A DNA stretch of 64,000 nt, from positions 62,001 through 126,000 of the forward strand of contig CAJTJV010000003.1 in assembly GCA_910576775.1 (NCBI GenBank), written 5' to 3'. The notes beneath the pieces are model-generated. The model was not told the DNA's origin. It ran no database searches and worked only from the letters and a program-made list of their open reading frames with translations. A program made the translations under genes and the position numbers. Below, piece by piece: positions 1 through 9,678 of the stretch; within the stretch, counting starts at the first letter, position 1; each line of letters begins with the position of its first letter. Source of the DNA: an uncultured Muribaculaceae bacterium. Lineage in GTDB: Bacteria; Bacteroidota; Bacteroidia; Bacteroidales; Muribaculaceae.

Positions 1-2927
1 TTTCTCGTTATACCATAAGGCTTATAGATAACGCTGATGTCCTTTGTAAAATTACATGGGTATAGTTTGGCAACTATTTCAATTATTTTTTGAGAATAGT
101 GCCGAATATTAATATGAGCGGTTTTTAATATAGGATTTGAGGAAAAAATGGATTCCCATACGGCATTAGCTATTTCAATAGCCCACGTCTTGGATGATTC
201 TCTTAATCGTAGAGGCTGAGTATTAAGTATAAGGCCATATGCGACCGCCAACATACGCTCCGGAACATACAAGTCATTTATTGATAATGACTCCTTAAGA
301 ATTATAACAAAATCGTCTGGCTGTCTCTTTGCATATAAAAATAAGGCCTTAGTTACAAGGAATCTGAGTTTATGGCAATTCGTGGTTAAGAGCCACATCA
401 AAAAATGAGCGGTAGCATTGGATACTTCCCAAACTGTATTGATATGGGATAAATCCTCTATTAGATTATTGATATATTCAGCTAATTTTTCATAACGAAA
501 ATCTTCCATGATTTTCGTTGTCCATAATAAATCTCGTTCCCAAATAGTCATTTCTTCTAATAGGGAGGATGTGAATTCAAAATTCAATGGGTTTTCTGGA
601 GAAAATGCGACTGAAAATGAGAGAGAAAGTAGCTCTTTAGAAGATATTAAATATCGATGCAGATACTCCTTTATATCTGCTTCATGTTGCCTCAATGTAT
701 TAGTACTTGATTGGTATATTGCCTTAATTATATAGTATACAAGGTCCCTATGAGTGTAATCGTAATAAATAAACCCAAACTTTTCAATTGACAAAATTAT
801 TAGGCATGATAATATGTCATCAAATAACGGATGCTGATTACCATTTTCATCAACAATCAGTTTAGGTAACATAATTGAATCAAAATCTGATATAAAAGAC
901 TCTTTGTCTGTGTATCGCTGAAGGATATTTTGTGCTATCATGAAGCCTGATAACAAATCGTAGGTGAACATTATATCCTCTTGTCCACCCCACTCTCGAT
1001 AGAGTAATAAGTCCTCATGTTCTATTGCAGATAATTCATCTATCGAGATGCCTGCTTTATTTAATGGGATACGGTTTGTATTGTTTTCCCATGCATAATT
1101 ACAAATAGCCGACAGCTTTTTAATAAGGAATGATTTGTTGTATCTTATAGGCAAGTTAAGTATTTTCACGATATTCGCATTACAATATTGTAGATATCTA
1201 TCGAACACATCAAATATGGTCATATTTGACAATGAAACTGAGCATCCTTTATTAGTAATACAAAATATCCTGAGTGCTAAAGGATTTTCTCTAAACAATG
1301 AGGCCACATTTATGTCATTCGTTATAGTGACTTTATAATATCCTGTATATTTCTCAAATGCTTCATAAAAATTATCATTATCAAAACCATATACATCAAT
1401 TCTTGAATCATAATTACCAGTTTGATAAAAGAAATCATTAAAAATTTCTTCTTCATAAGAGGTTCTATATGTTGTGATAAATATCAAATTTTTAAGTGAG
1501 CTAGCATTAATTTCTGAACGTATTTCAGAAATACCGCTCTTCCAAATTTGATGCCAATATAGAGACTCGTTTAATCCATCTATAATAAATAATGTCTTTA
1601 CGCCATGTATCTTTCCAAGTATATTAAGATTGGAAAGCAGTTCATGGAAGTTAATCGTAGACGGGAGGTCTAGTGCTTTTAGAATCTGTGTCTTGATATC
1701 ATCTTCTGTCTTTAAATCTTTGGCTGATATATAGATGGCTGGCAACTTCAAATCATGGTATTGATCCAAGAGATTGAGAACAAGGTGGCTTTTGCCTTTG
1801 GATGCGTTACCTCTGATATGAACTTCTGTCTTTTTTATGAGTTCAAAACGTCCAAATACATAATATATTGGGCTCCAATAATTTCTTAAAACGAAGTACG
1901 GACCGAGAAATGTTTCTCGAGCTTTTTTAATTTGATGCCTAATTTGCGCATTCTTTTCTTTCTCTTCAGTTTCCCAATTTACTGGCGTAAATATTTCTGA
2001 GTCTTTAAACGATGACAAGTCCTCGTATAACTGTTGTAGTCGAGAAATATATGTATGCATTCCTTCAAGATAAACATCGATTGGCGAGGATATTGAAGGA
2101 TTTTCTAGCTTAGTTATAATTTTGTTATACAACAGCAACATATCAGAAAGGATTGTACGATTATCTGATATGATGTTAATTGTTGCACTTTTAATCGAAG
2201 AATAATCTTCGTCGCTATCAAATTCATATAATTCAGTAACACTATCACTAAATTCTGCAAGACACTTAGAGATTGTAGTGTCGTCTATTCTCTTTCGTAA
2301 TTCATGTCCTAATAATGGACCTCCTGTATAACCGTAAATTTCGCTCTGTGCGTCAGTTTCCGAATGAAGATTTACAACATATTTATCTTTAATCTCCATC
2401 CGATTCATCATCTTTAAATAATGAGAATTTATCCAGTCATCATCTAATCTATAAGTCCCGAAAAAAGCATTTCCAATGGCAGGGAATTTAACTAAATATG
2501 CGCATAAGTCGCTATCCCCAAAATGGAATAATTTTAAATCAGCACACTCTATTGGGATATTAGAACTTAATTCATTTGTAAACCAGTCATTTTCTGTAGG
2601 AGTAAAATCAGACATTGAACAGAGAAACCATTTTTTCAATGATTTTCCATGAACCTTACAAGCTTTTTTAAGTGAATCTTTTATTTGTTTCTTTCGACCG
2701 CTTTCTGACAGTCTGCTAAAAAATTTACATTGCCATCCCCATACATCTCCATTGTCCAAGGTCAGATAAAATTCTATACCGTCTCCACCCCCACTATCAT
2801 CAATAGGGGTAAAACGACCGCTCTTATATTCTTCTTTACATATAAGGTACCATAATAATTCAAAAGACTGATACTGGCTTTTGTTATATGGCTTTAGTTT
2901 TGAAAAATCAATTTCGTCAACTGTCAT
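1..2927 (-). CDS. STAND-type NTPase with N-terminal Mrr-like nuclease, Avs-like (3' end outside window)
   Basis: An uninterrupted frame of 975 codons runs from the ATG at 2927 off the left edge, so the C-terminus is missing. Residues ~20-110 look like a PD-(D/E)xK nuclease of the Mrr/QxK type: Gly-Gly-Gly-Asp49-Gly-Ile-Glu52 is followed by Trp-Gln66-Cys-Lys68. Residues 373-380 are a clear Walker A motif (GNASKGKS). Residues ~446-454 are a Walker B of the form LFIIDGLNE (Asp450), the hhhhDGLNE signature of STAND NTPases. The remaining ~500 residues look helical and would be the sensor part. Nuclease plus STAND NTPase plus helical C-terminus is the layout of antiviral Avs proteins, which oligomerise on binding a phage protein and cut DNA. 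The gene is AT-rich and the last visible member of the operon, 65 bp after the HNH gene. The Avs subtype cannot be fixed without the C-terminus. Confidence 0.85.
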   Translation of the reverse strand, partial: MTVDEIDFSKLKPYNKSQYQSFELLWYLICKEEYKSGRFTPIDDSGGGDGIEFYLTLDNGDVWGWQCKFFSRLSESGRKKQIKDSLKKACKVHGKSLKKWFLCSMSDFTPTENDWFTNELSSNIPIECADLKLFHFGDSDLCAYLVKFPAIGNAFFGTYRLDDDWINSHYLKMMNRMEIKDKYVVNLHSETDAQSEIYGYTGGPLLGHELRKRIDDTTISKCLAEFSDSVTELYEFDSDEDYSSIKSATINIISDNRTILSDMLLLYNKIITKLENPSISSPIDVYLEGMHTYISRLQQLYEDLSSFKDSEIFTPVNWETEEKEKNAQIRHQIKKARETFLGPYFVLRNYWSPIYYVFGRFELIKKTEVHIRGNASKGKSHLVLNLLDQYHDLKLPAIYISAKDLKTEDDIKTQILKALDLPSTINFHELLSNLNILGKIHGVKTLFIIDGLNESLYWHQIWKSGISEIRSEINASSLKNLIFITTYRTSYEEEIFNDFFYQTGNYDSRIDVYGFDNDNFYEAFEKYTGYYKVTITNDINVASLFRENPLALRIFCITNKGCSVSLSNMTIFDVFDRYLQYCNANIVKILNLPIRYNKSFLIKKLSAICNYAWENNTNRIPLNKAGISIDELSAIEHEDLLLYREWGGQEDIMFTYDLLSGFMIAQNILQRYTDKESFISDFDSIMLPKLIVDENGNQHPLFDDILSCLIILSIEKFGFIYYDYTHRDLVYYIIKAIYQSSTNTLRQHEADIKEYLHRYLISSKELLSLSFSVAFSPENPLNFEFTSSLLEEMTIWERDLLWTTKIMEDFRYEKLAEYINNLIEDLSHINTVWEVSNATAHFLMWLLTTNCHKLRFLVTKALFLYAKRQPDDFVIILKESLSINDLYVPERMLAVAYGLILNTQPLRLRESSKTWAIEIANAVWESIFSSNPILKTAHINIRHYSQKIIEIVAKLYPCNFTKDISVIYKPYGITR

Positions 2928-2992
2928 AAGATGAATCTTTAATAAGCGTTATGTCTACCATCTGTTTTTTGTTCTAATAGCTTTCTCGATAG

Positions 2993-3694
2993 TTACGTTG
3001 TTGTTTCGTATGTAGACTCTAAAGCAACATTACGAATATATAATAGAGCTACTGGCCATTTGTCAGTTTCACCGTTGGCATACTTCATTTTTCGTATAAC
3101 ACGAGTACCGTATATGAAATAGCCTTTCTTGGACATCTTATCCAGCAGTTCTTGTAGTTCATATTCAGCTTGTATTTGTTGATATGGTTCCATGTCAGAA
3201 TATATATCCATGTAATCCATTAATATTTGCCAGATTGAGCCAATATATTCTGCATCATCTCTATTTGAGATATCGTCATTGGTACGTTCCATTGCATAAC
3301 ATCCCGATATGATGGCTGCTAATTTTGAACCCGTCGAAATTAAATCAACACGATCTCTTCTTTCTTTCGAGGACAATTGTTCTTTCACCCAAGCCTCATG
3401 TTTGGACTTAATGTCAATAAGGCTTTTCTTCGGAAATAGAAGAATGTTGCTAATGTCATCAATGATTTTGTGATGGTTACGACAAAGTAATATCAAATTG
3501 CCATAAGCATCATAGTTTTCCCAACCGCTCTCATGACGCGGACCATTAGGTTTACTACTCACAATGTGGCATTCTTCTCCAATATTGCAATCGGACTGGT
3601 TTTCATTGGTCATAATAAGTTCCTGCCGGCAAATTGCACATCGGTTGCCAGATTTTGCCCATAGTCGTTTCCTGTCTTTATCTGAGATAGCCAT
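2993..3694 (-). CDS. HNH endonuclease
   Basis: This 233-residue protein has an HNH nuclease fold at its N-terminus. Cys19-x2-Cys22 and Cys71-x2-His74 would bind structural zinc. The beta-beta-alpha-metal core is Glu-Cys-His43 together with Asn66 and the His74-His75 pair in the segment NLILLCRNHHKIID. The C-terminal ~130 residues are mostly helical and not recognised. The gene starts 16 bp after the hsdR stop and ends 65 bp before the STAND NTPase start, on the same strand, so it is probably co-transcribed with both. HNH proteins of this small type are frequent in defence loci. Whether it works alone, with the NTPase or with the restriction complex cannot be read from the sequence. Confidence 0.85.
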   Translation of the reverse strand: MAISDKDRKRLWAKSGNRCAICRQELIMTNENQSDCNIGEECHIVSSKPNGPRHESGWENYDAYGNLILLCRNHHKIIDDISNILLFPKKSLIDIKSKHEAWVKEQLSSKERRDRVDLISTGSKLAAIISGCYAMERTNDDISNRDDAEYIGSIWQILMDYMDIYSDMEPYQQIQAEYELQELLDKMSKKGYFIYGTRVIRKMKYANGETDKWPVALLYIRNVALESTYETTT

Positions 3695-3710
3695 TTATAC
3701 TACACGGTTT

Positions 3711-6700
3711 TTATGGCTCGGCAGCAATACCAAAGTCATTATTAAAAACTTGATATGGTTTAGTTATCCGTAACGGAGTTTCTATATCATCGCTATCAGC
3801 GTAGAGTTCGCACTGCTTGATGACTGTTTCCAAGGCTTTCTCCTGTTCCTCGGGCGGGTATTTGTACTTTTTGAGCAGACGTTTAACCATGCGGCGCATG
3901 TTGGCACGAGCGGATTCTTTCTGTCGCCAGTCTATGGTCTTGCTGTTGCGTAGTGCCTCAGTGAGTTCCTTAGCCATTGCAATTAGCGTGTCGTTCTCAT
4001 AGAAGTCTTTGACTGCCTGAGGTCGGGTAAGTGCGTCATAAAACGCCTGTTCTTCCTCAGTCAGACCGAATTCTGATGCTTGTTCAGCGTGATCTTTCAG
4101 CTCGCGTGCCATTTTGAGCAGTTCTTGTATCACCTCCTCGTTGCTTATTAGACCGCGTAGATATTCTGCAAGTCGGGCATCAAGCATTTCGCTGAATTGC
4201 TCGGCTTGCGTCATGTTCTTCTTGGCGTGCTTGCGGATATGCTGTTCGAGCAAGCGTTTGAGAAGTTCAAGTGCGAAGTTCTTCTCTTTCATGTCGGCAA
4301 CCTCTTTAAGAAATTTCTCGTCAAAGAGATTGAATTCCGTATCCTTCGTATTGAGAATTTCGACAACGCCGTCAGCTTTGACTGCAACTTTGAGCAGGGC
4401 TGTGATTCGCTCGTCAATGATTTTACGTGTGATTTTCTTATTGGAAGTCAGACGCACCAAAAGGGTACGCACGGCTTCAAAATACGCCTCCTCGAATTTC
4501 TCGGCAGGAGTGAGCAAACTTCTGCATAAGGTTGTGGCTTGGGCAAGACGTTTACTCTCATCAATAAATACCTTTTGGGCACTGTCATATTTCGTTACAT
4601 TACCCTCACACCTTACACTGACTATATTGTTGGGGACAAGCAACACATTGACACCTCCCTTGATGAGATTCGCACGTTGCAGGTTTGAGCACGTTGCAAA
4701 GTCCGAGTAATCGAAGTCGCTCATGCACTTGCGACAATGGTCGATTGTAGTAAGAAATTCCTGATAGGCGGTTTTGTTTATATCCGGGTCACCGAAACGT
4801 TTTTTGTCACGGTTGGTGTAGTCGTGCATCGCCTTTTTAAGAGCTTGGGCTATGCCGATGTAATCTACCACCAAACCACCGCTCTTTTCGGGAAATACGC
4901 GATTGACACGGGCTATGGCTTGCATCAGGTTGTGACCTTTCATCGGCTTATATACGTACATGGTGGCGAGGCTCGGCACATCAAAGCCTGTCAGCCACAT
5001 ATCAACGACAATGGCGATTTTCATTGCCGAATTGTTATCCTTGAACTGTCGCGCAAGTTCTTGCTTATGAGCAGGAGAACCGATTATATCGTTCCATTCC
5101 GCAGGATCTTGGTTCCCTTGCGTCATCACCACTCCGATAATATCCTTCCACTGAGGGCGCAATTCAATTAGTCGCTTGTATATGGAAATACCTGTCGCTC
5201 GGTCAAGAGCTACTATCATAGCTTTGCCGGTAAGATGGTCTTGTCGGTTATTCTCGTAATGTTCGATTATGTCGCGACATAGTGTGTTTATCGTTTCCGG
5301 AGCATGGAGCAGAGCGTGGAGTTGTGCATTTTCTTGCTTGGAGCGTTTAATAACCTCTTCGTCAGCACCTTCTTCAGCGAGTTTGTCATACTCACGGTCA
5401 AGCAAGCGTAGTGTTTCCTCGTCAAGGTTTAGTTTGATAAGGCGGCTCTCGTAATAAACAGGAACTGTGGCACCGTCCTCAACGGCTTGTGTCATGTCGT
5501 AAATATCGATGTAGTTGCCAAACACCTCGCGAGTGTCGTTGTCGTCGGCTTCAATAGGAGTGCCGGTAAAACCGATAAAGGCGGCATTGGGGAGCAGTTT
5601 GCGCACAATAGCGGCAAAGCCGAGTTTCATTTCCCCCGTTGCTGTATCGACTTTAGTCTTAATATTGCTCTGAGAGCGATGTGCCTCATCGCTCATCACT
5701 ATTATATCGTTGCGGGATGTTATTATCTCTTGGCGGTCTTTGAATTTCTGAATATTTGCAAAGATTATACCGTGGCTTTTACGCTTTTCAAGCAGTTCAT
5801 AGAGGTTGTCGCCGTCCAAAGCTTTGACCGGCGTTTGACGCAGATAGTCGCTGCAAGCTGCAAATGTTGAATGCAACTGGTCGTTAAGATCTAAGCGGTC
5901 GGTTAATACGAGGATTGTCGCGCTTAGCAGATTTTTGAGCAATTGGTGTGCATAAAATACCATCGACAAACTTTTGCCTGAACCCTGAGTGTGCCAGAAT
6001 ACACCGATTTTACCATCCTTGCGTCCGAGTGCATCCTGTGTGCATTGCATAGCTTTCTTTACTGCAAAATACTGGTGGTATCCGGCAAGTATGCGGACTT
6101 TCTTGGTCTCTCCACCCATTGATAGCGAGAAATCTGCGATGATATCAATAAGTCGCTTACGGTCAAAAATGCCCTCGAAGAACGTCTGAAAGTCAGCTAT
6201 CGCGGTACTCTCATACGAACCATCTGTAGTTTTCCACTCCATGAACCTGTCAAGGGGTGCGGTGATTGTGCCGATTCGAGTGTCTGCCATATCGCTGATT
6301 ACAAGCATTTGGGCAGCCGTGAACAGTTGAGGCACCTGCCGCATATAGTTTTGAAGTTGCAGGTAGGCTTCCTCGGAGTTGGTAACATCCCGGCTTGGCG
6401 ATTTCAACTCAATTATGGCAATCGGCAACCCATTGACAAATACAACTATATCAGCACGCTTTTGGCTCTGACCGTTGACCACAGTCCATTGGTTGACTAC
6501 CTGAAAACTATTGTTTGTATAATCAACAATATCAATAATCCTCACATGGTCGCTCCGCAATGTTCCTTCTCCGGTTTTGAACGTAACGTCAATGCCGTTT
6601 TGCATCCAGTCTGTAAGCTGCACATTTGCCGGAATGAGCGGCTGCGAAAATAGCTCACGAATTTTACGGATTGCTTCATCAACTGCCGCAGTCTTTTCGG

Positions 6701-6875
6701 GGCCATTGATACGAAGCATTGATTCTCTGAGATTGCCCGAAATAGTCGCATCTATGAGGTTTCTCCCTGTAGTGGCATCAACATCAGATCCATGAAGCAC
6801 CTCATAGTCCAATTCTTTGAACAAATCGAGAACAGTCTGCTCGTAGGAGTCTTCTGTATAATGGTAGTTGTTCAT
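3711..6875 (-). CDS. hsdR: type I restriction enzyme, R (HsdR) subunit
   Basis: At 1,054 residues this is a full-length HsdR, the DNA-translocating and cutting subunit of a type I restriction-modification complex. The N-terminal PD-(D/E)xK nuclease shows Asp in RADIVVF and Glu-x-Lys in IIELKSP around residues 140-160. The SF2 helicase motor has motif I TQGSGKS near residue 297, a DEAH box (SDEAHRSQ) near 394 and FTGTP as motif III. The C-terminal third is the helical domain that docks on the methylase. The ATG lies 4 bp after the methylase stop, so the two are translationally coupled. No frameshift is visible. A separate hsdS gene is absent; specificity comes from the fused domain in the gene upstream. 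Confidence 0.96.
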   Translation of the reverse strand: MNNYHYTEDSYEQTVLDLFKELDYEVLHGSDVDATTGRNLIDATISGNLRESMLRINGPEKTAAVDEAIRKIRELFSQPLIPANVQLTDWMQNGIDVTFKTGEGTLRSDHVRIIDIVDYTNNSFQVVNQWTVVNGQSQKRADIVVFVNGLPIAIIELKSPSRDVTNSEEAYLQLQNYMRQVPQLFTAAQMLVISDMADTRIGTITAPLDRFMEWKTTDGSYESTAIADFQTFFEGIFDRKRLIDIIADFSLSMGGETKKVRILAGYHQYFAVKKAMQCTQDALGRKDGKIGVFWHTQGSGKSLSMVFYAHQLLKNLLSATILVLTDRLDLNDQLHSTFAACSDYLRQTPVKALDGDNLYELLEKRKSHGIIFANIQKFKDRQEIITSRNDIIVMSDEAHRSQSNIKTKVDTATGEMKLGFAAIVRKLLPNAAFIGFTGTPIEADDNDTREVFGNYIDIYDMTQAVEDGATVPVYYESRLIKLNLDEETLRLLDREYDKLAEEGADEEVIKRSKQENAQLHALLHAPETINTLCRDIIEHYENNRQDHLTGKAMIVALDRATGISIYKRLIELRPQWKDIIGVVMTQGNQDPAEWNDIIGSPAHKQELARQFKDNNSAMKIAIVVDMWLTGFDVPSLATMYVYKPMKGHNLMQAIARVNRVFPEKSGGLVVDYIGIAQALKKAMHDYTNRDKKRFGDPDINKTAYQEFLTTIDHCRKCMSDFDYSDFATCSNLQRANLIKGGVNVLLVPNNIVSVRCEGNVTKYDSAQKVFIDESKRLAQATTLCRSLLTPAEKFEEAYFEAVRTLLVRLTSNKKITRKIIDERITALLKVAVKADGVVEILNTKDTEFNLFDEKFLKEVADMKEKNFALELLKRLLEQHIRKHAKKNMTQAEQFSEMLDARLAEYLRGLISNEEVIQELLKMARELKDHAEQASEFGLTEEEQAFYDALTRPQAVKDFYENDTLIAMAKELTEALRNSKTIDWRQKESARANMRRMVKRLLKKYKYPPEEQEKALETVIKQCELYADSDDIETPLRITKPYQVFNNDFGIAAEP

Positions 6876-6879
6876 AATA

Positions 6880-9048
6880 TTATAAAGATGAGAGCATTCC
6901 GTTTACTATGTTCTGCACGGTCTTAAACTCTCCTTTTTTGAAGAGATTGAAGATATTATTTAATAAGTCTACAAATAATGCCCAATCTTGTGAAGTGGGA
7001 ACGAAAATTTGTTTACTCATGAGGAAATCTTCATCAATAGATTGTCCCTCTCGAGCCGCTGGTTTAATTAAATCCGAAAAATAAGAGATGTTATTTGATA
7101 TGAAACATTTTAAGTAAGTTGGATTTACCTTGTTTTTATTAACTGTAAAAACTTTATAGGCAGGGCTTACCCCACCTGTCTCTTCTTCCATAATACCCCA
7201 ATTGAGAATCTCACGACTCATTCCAAAAATCAAATCGCCATTGTGTATGAGTTTGTTTTTGGATGAATCCTTACTTAATTGTTTTGAGTAGTTTTCAGAA
7301 CGAGGAACTATTCCTCTATTCGTGACGGAAAACTCAGAAACAACGTTATTTCCACACTTCTCATTTGATGATGAGATGAACTCGTCAAATGTTAGTAGCT
7401 TCCAGTGAGCGGGAATTGGGTATAGAAATGACTCTTGTAATTCTACATCTTTGAAAGGCAATAATTTGACAAAATACAAATAGAATATTGAATTATGTAC
7501 TTTTTCAAAACAGGTGGATATTTGAGAATATATGGAGATTATTTCAAATGGCAACTCATTAATGCCAACTGTTTTCAGTTTGCCATATAGTAAAATAAGC
7601 TTATTTATAGAATTAATCAAATCATCTACCTTTGCCCTATCATTAATTTTGATATCTTTACGTCCAACAAATACTCTAGGACTTAATGAAAAACCATTAT
7701 CAGCTATATCTTTTATTGTGACAATGGAGGAAAAACCATTCACAGGTTGATGGATACCTTCTCTAAAATCAGAAAAAGCATCAGCGATCAACTTAATGTC
7801 GTTCCCATGATTCGTATTTTCCTCACCACAAGATAGTTCTCGATGAGTTCTATCTCTCATGTACCCTAATTTTCTAGCATCAACAAATAATACCTTACCC
7901 TTCTGCTTTTTACATTTTGATAGTATCCACAAGCAGCAAGGAATCTTCACATTATAGAATAATTGTGGGGGCATATCAATAATGCCTTCAATTAAATCTG
8001 CATTAATTATATTTTTTCTAATATTTAACTCAAGTTTTGAAGACAAGGAACTACTTGCCAATACAAGCCCAATTCGCCCCTGATCGTTTAAATGATATAA
8101 CATATGTTGTATCCATGCATAATTAGCATTTGATGCTGGAGGAGTGCCATACACCCAACGGGGATCATCAACAAGAAGCTCACCTCCCCATTCTGAAAAA
8201 TTGAATGGTGGGTTAGCCATTACAAAATCTGCTTTGAGGAAGGGGTGTTTGTCATCGTGGAAAGAATCAGCATATGAGCTGCCGAAATTAGCCTCTATAC
8301 CACGAATGGCAAGGTTCATTTGCGCCAATCGCCATGTATTCGAGTTGCTTTCTTGACCGTAAACCGATATTTGATTAATGTTACCTTGGTGACGTTCAAT
8401 AAATTTGGATGATTGCACAAACATACCGCCCGACCCACACGCCGGATCAAATATCTTCCCTTTGAAAGGTTGGATAACCTCCACAATGGTGCGGACTACG
8501 CATTCCGGCGTATAGAATTCACCGCCTTTTTTACCCTCTTCACGAGCAAATTCACCGAGGAAATATTCATAAACGCGACCTAAAACATCGCGAGCTTTAT
8601 TCCCTGTGAAATGAAGATTATTCTCAAATATGTCGACAACATTTCCAAGACGCCGCTTGTCGAGTTCGGGACGTGCGTAGTTTTTTGGAAGGATACCTTT
8701 GAGCTGCCTATTCTCTCGTTCCAAAGCTTCCATTGCGGTATCAACAACTACGCCAATTTCAGCAGTCAGAGCGGCATTAACGATTTTAGCCCAACGAGCA
8801 TCGGACGGGACAAAGAAGATATTGTCGCCTATGTATTCATCCGGATCCTCTTCAAACCCTTCGCCTTCGGCCAAGAGTTCGTCATACTTGGTCTTGAAAC
8901 AGTCGTTGATATATTTGAGAAACACAAGACCCAACACCACCGACTTATACTCGGCAGCGTCAAGATTGCCACGCAGTTCGTTGGCAGAATCCCACAGGAT
9001 TTGCTCAATAGTCTTGGTCGTATCTTTAGCCTTTGCTTTCTTTGCCAT
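6880..9048 (-). CDS. hsdM: type I methylase fused to a single-TRD specificity domain (HsdM-S fusion)
   Basis: Residues 1 to ~480 are an HsdM N6-adenine methyltransferase: the helical N-terminal domain, then DPACGSGG (SAM binding, ~205) and NPPF (catalytic, ~277). After a linker with helical, coiled-coil-like segments, residues ~545-720 look like one HsdS target-recognition domain, beginning IPAHWKLLTFDEF. HsdM proteins are usually ~500 residues with a separate two-TRD HsdS; here one 722-residue protein appears to do both with a single TRD. A half-specificity unit would have to dimerise and so read a palindromic target (inference). I chose the ATG at 9048, 2 nt after the regulator's stop; a TTG lies 6 bp upstream. 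The 3' part (about 6880-8100) is visibly AT-richer than the 5' part, which suggests exchange of the recognition module. Confidence 0.9.
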   Translation of the reverse strand: MAKKAKAKDTTKTIEQILWDSANELRGNLDAAEYKSVVLGLVFLKYINDCFKTKYDELLAEGEGFEEDPDEYIGDNIFFVPSDARWAKIVNAALTAEIGVVVDTAMEALERENRQLKGILPKNYARPELDKRRLGNVVDIFENNLHFTGNKARDVLGRVYEYFLGEFAREEGKKGGEFYTPECVVRTIVEVIQPFKGKIFDPACGSGGMFVQSSKFIERHQGNINQISVYGQESNSNTWRLAQMNLAIRGIEANFGSSYADSFHDDKHPFLKADFVMANPPFNFSEWGGELLVDDPRWVYGTPPASNANYAWIQHMLYHLNDQGRIGLVLASSSLSSKLELNIRKNIINADLIEGIIDMPPQLFYNVKIPCCLWILSKCKKQKGKVLFVDARKLGYMRDRTHRELSCGEENTNHGNDIKLIADAFSDFREGIHQPVNGFSSIVTIKDIADNGFSLSPRVFVGRKDIKINDRAKVDDLINSINKLILLYGKLKTVGINELPFEIISIYSQISTCFEKVHNSIFYLYFVKLLPFKDVELQESFLYPIPAHWKLLTFDEFISSSNEKCGNNVVSEFSVTNRGIVPRSENYSKQLSKDSSKNKLIHNGDLIFGMSREILNWGIMEEETGGVSPAYKVFTVNKNKVNPTYLKCFISNNISYFSDLIKPAAREGQSIDEDFLMSKQIFVPTSQDWALFVDLLNNIFNLFKKGEFKTVQNIVNGMLSSL

Positions 9049-9050
9049 AA

Positions 9051-9284
9051 TCAATCTAAATTGCCGCCATTAATCAATGTACGAGGGTCAACTTTCAATA
9101 TCGATGCGATTTTGACAAGTAGTTCTAATGAGGGTTGGGATACGTTGGAGCACCACCGGGAGACTGTGGCTTCGTTTTTGCCTAATTGTTCGGCAAGCCA
9201 TTTTCCTGTGCGGTTCTGTTCTACTAAAACTACTTTTAGCCTGTTTATGCGTTCAATTTGGGTATCAGTATTGCTTGTTGCCAT
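9051..9284 (-). CDS. XRE-family regulator of the restriction operon
   Basis: This small protein (77 residues from the ATG at 9284) carries a Cro/CI helix-turn-helix: WLAEQLGKNEATVSRWCSN forms the two DNA-binding helices and LELLVKIASILKVDP completes the bundle. It is the first gene of the operon and its stop lies just before the methylase ATG. This is the usual arrangement of a control (C) protein, which delays restriction until methylation is complete after the locus enters a new host (family knowledge). Alternative upstream starts are an ATG at 9296 and a TTG at 9311; the predicted promoter makes 9284 or 9296 more likely than 9311. Confidence 0.85.
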   Translation of the reverse strand: MATSNTDTQIERINRLKVVLVEQNRTGKWLAEQLGKNEATVSRWCSNVSQPSLELLVKIASILKVDPRTLINGGNLD

Positions 9285-9308
9285 GTGATAATACATTGAT
9301 GTTATATG

Positions 9309-9339
9309 CAAAATTAATCAAATCCTATCAATGAGCAAA
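9309..9339 (-). promoter_or_regulatory. promoter of the restriction/defence operon
   Basis: Read on the minus strand, a TTTG (-33 box, 9336-9339) is followed after 19 nt by TAATTTTG (-7 box, 9309-9316), a full match to the Bacteroidetes consensus. Transcription would start near 9303, giving a leader of about 19 nt before the ATG at 9284. No other good promoter is seen inside the tightly packed operon, so this one probably drives all five genes. Confidence 0.65.
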
Positions 9340-9678
9340 AGAATATGTTGAAAAACATGATTACCTCAGCGGAATTACGGCTGCGTTGAATTATAAATAT
9401 CGGCGCGGTTGGTAAAAATTGTTGGGGAAAGGAGACGATATTTATATGGATTTCGGGGCAAGTTGATGAATGGCAGGGGAAAGAGTCGATTATAAATAAT
9501 CGCCCCACTTGTAAAGTTTGTGAACATTTGGATTACAGGCTTTTATGGGTGCATCTATTTGCATAACTTTGCCGTTGTATTGATGAGATGTCAATTGCAG
9601 AGACATCTTTTCAGATGGTGAACACGGGAATGCCTGCAACAATTCCCCGAAGGCCATAACCGCTAAACTTTGAAAGCT
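9340..9678 (+). promoter_or_regulatory. divergent intergenic region with promoter for the HTH/primase genes
   Basis: This region of about 340 bp separates the minus-strand defence operon from the plus-strand element genes. TAACTTTG at 9564-9571 is a good plus-strand -7 box; the matching -33 position 20 nt upstream is CTTT, not TTTG. It leaves a leader of about 100 nt before the ATG at 9679. Short minus-strand frames here have no recognisable protein character, and I see no gene. Confidence 0.4.

Noticed and set aside
3817..6795. Plus-strand frames inside hsdR and hsdM.
   Set aside because: They lie antisense to intact conserved proteins and have no motifs of their own.
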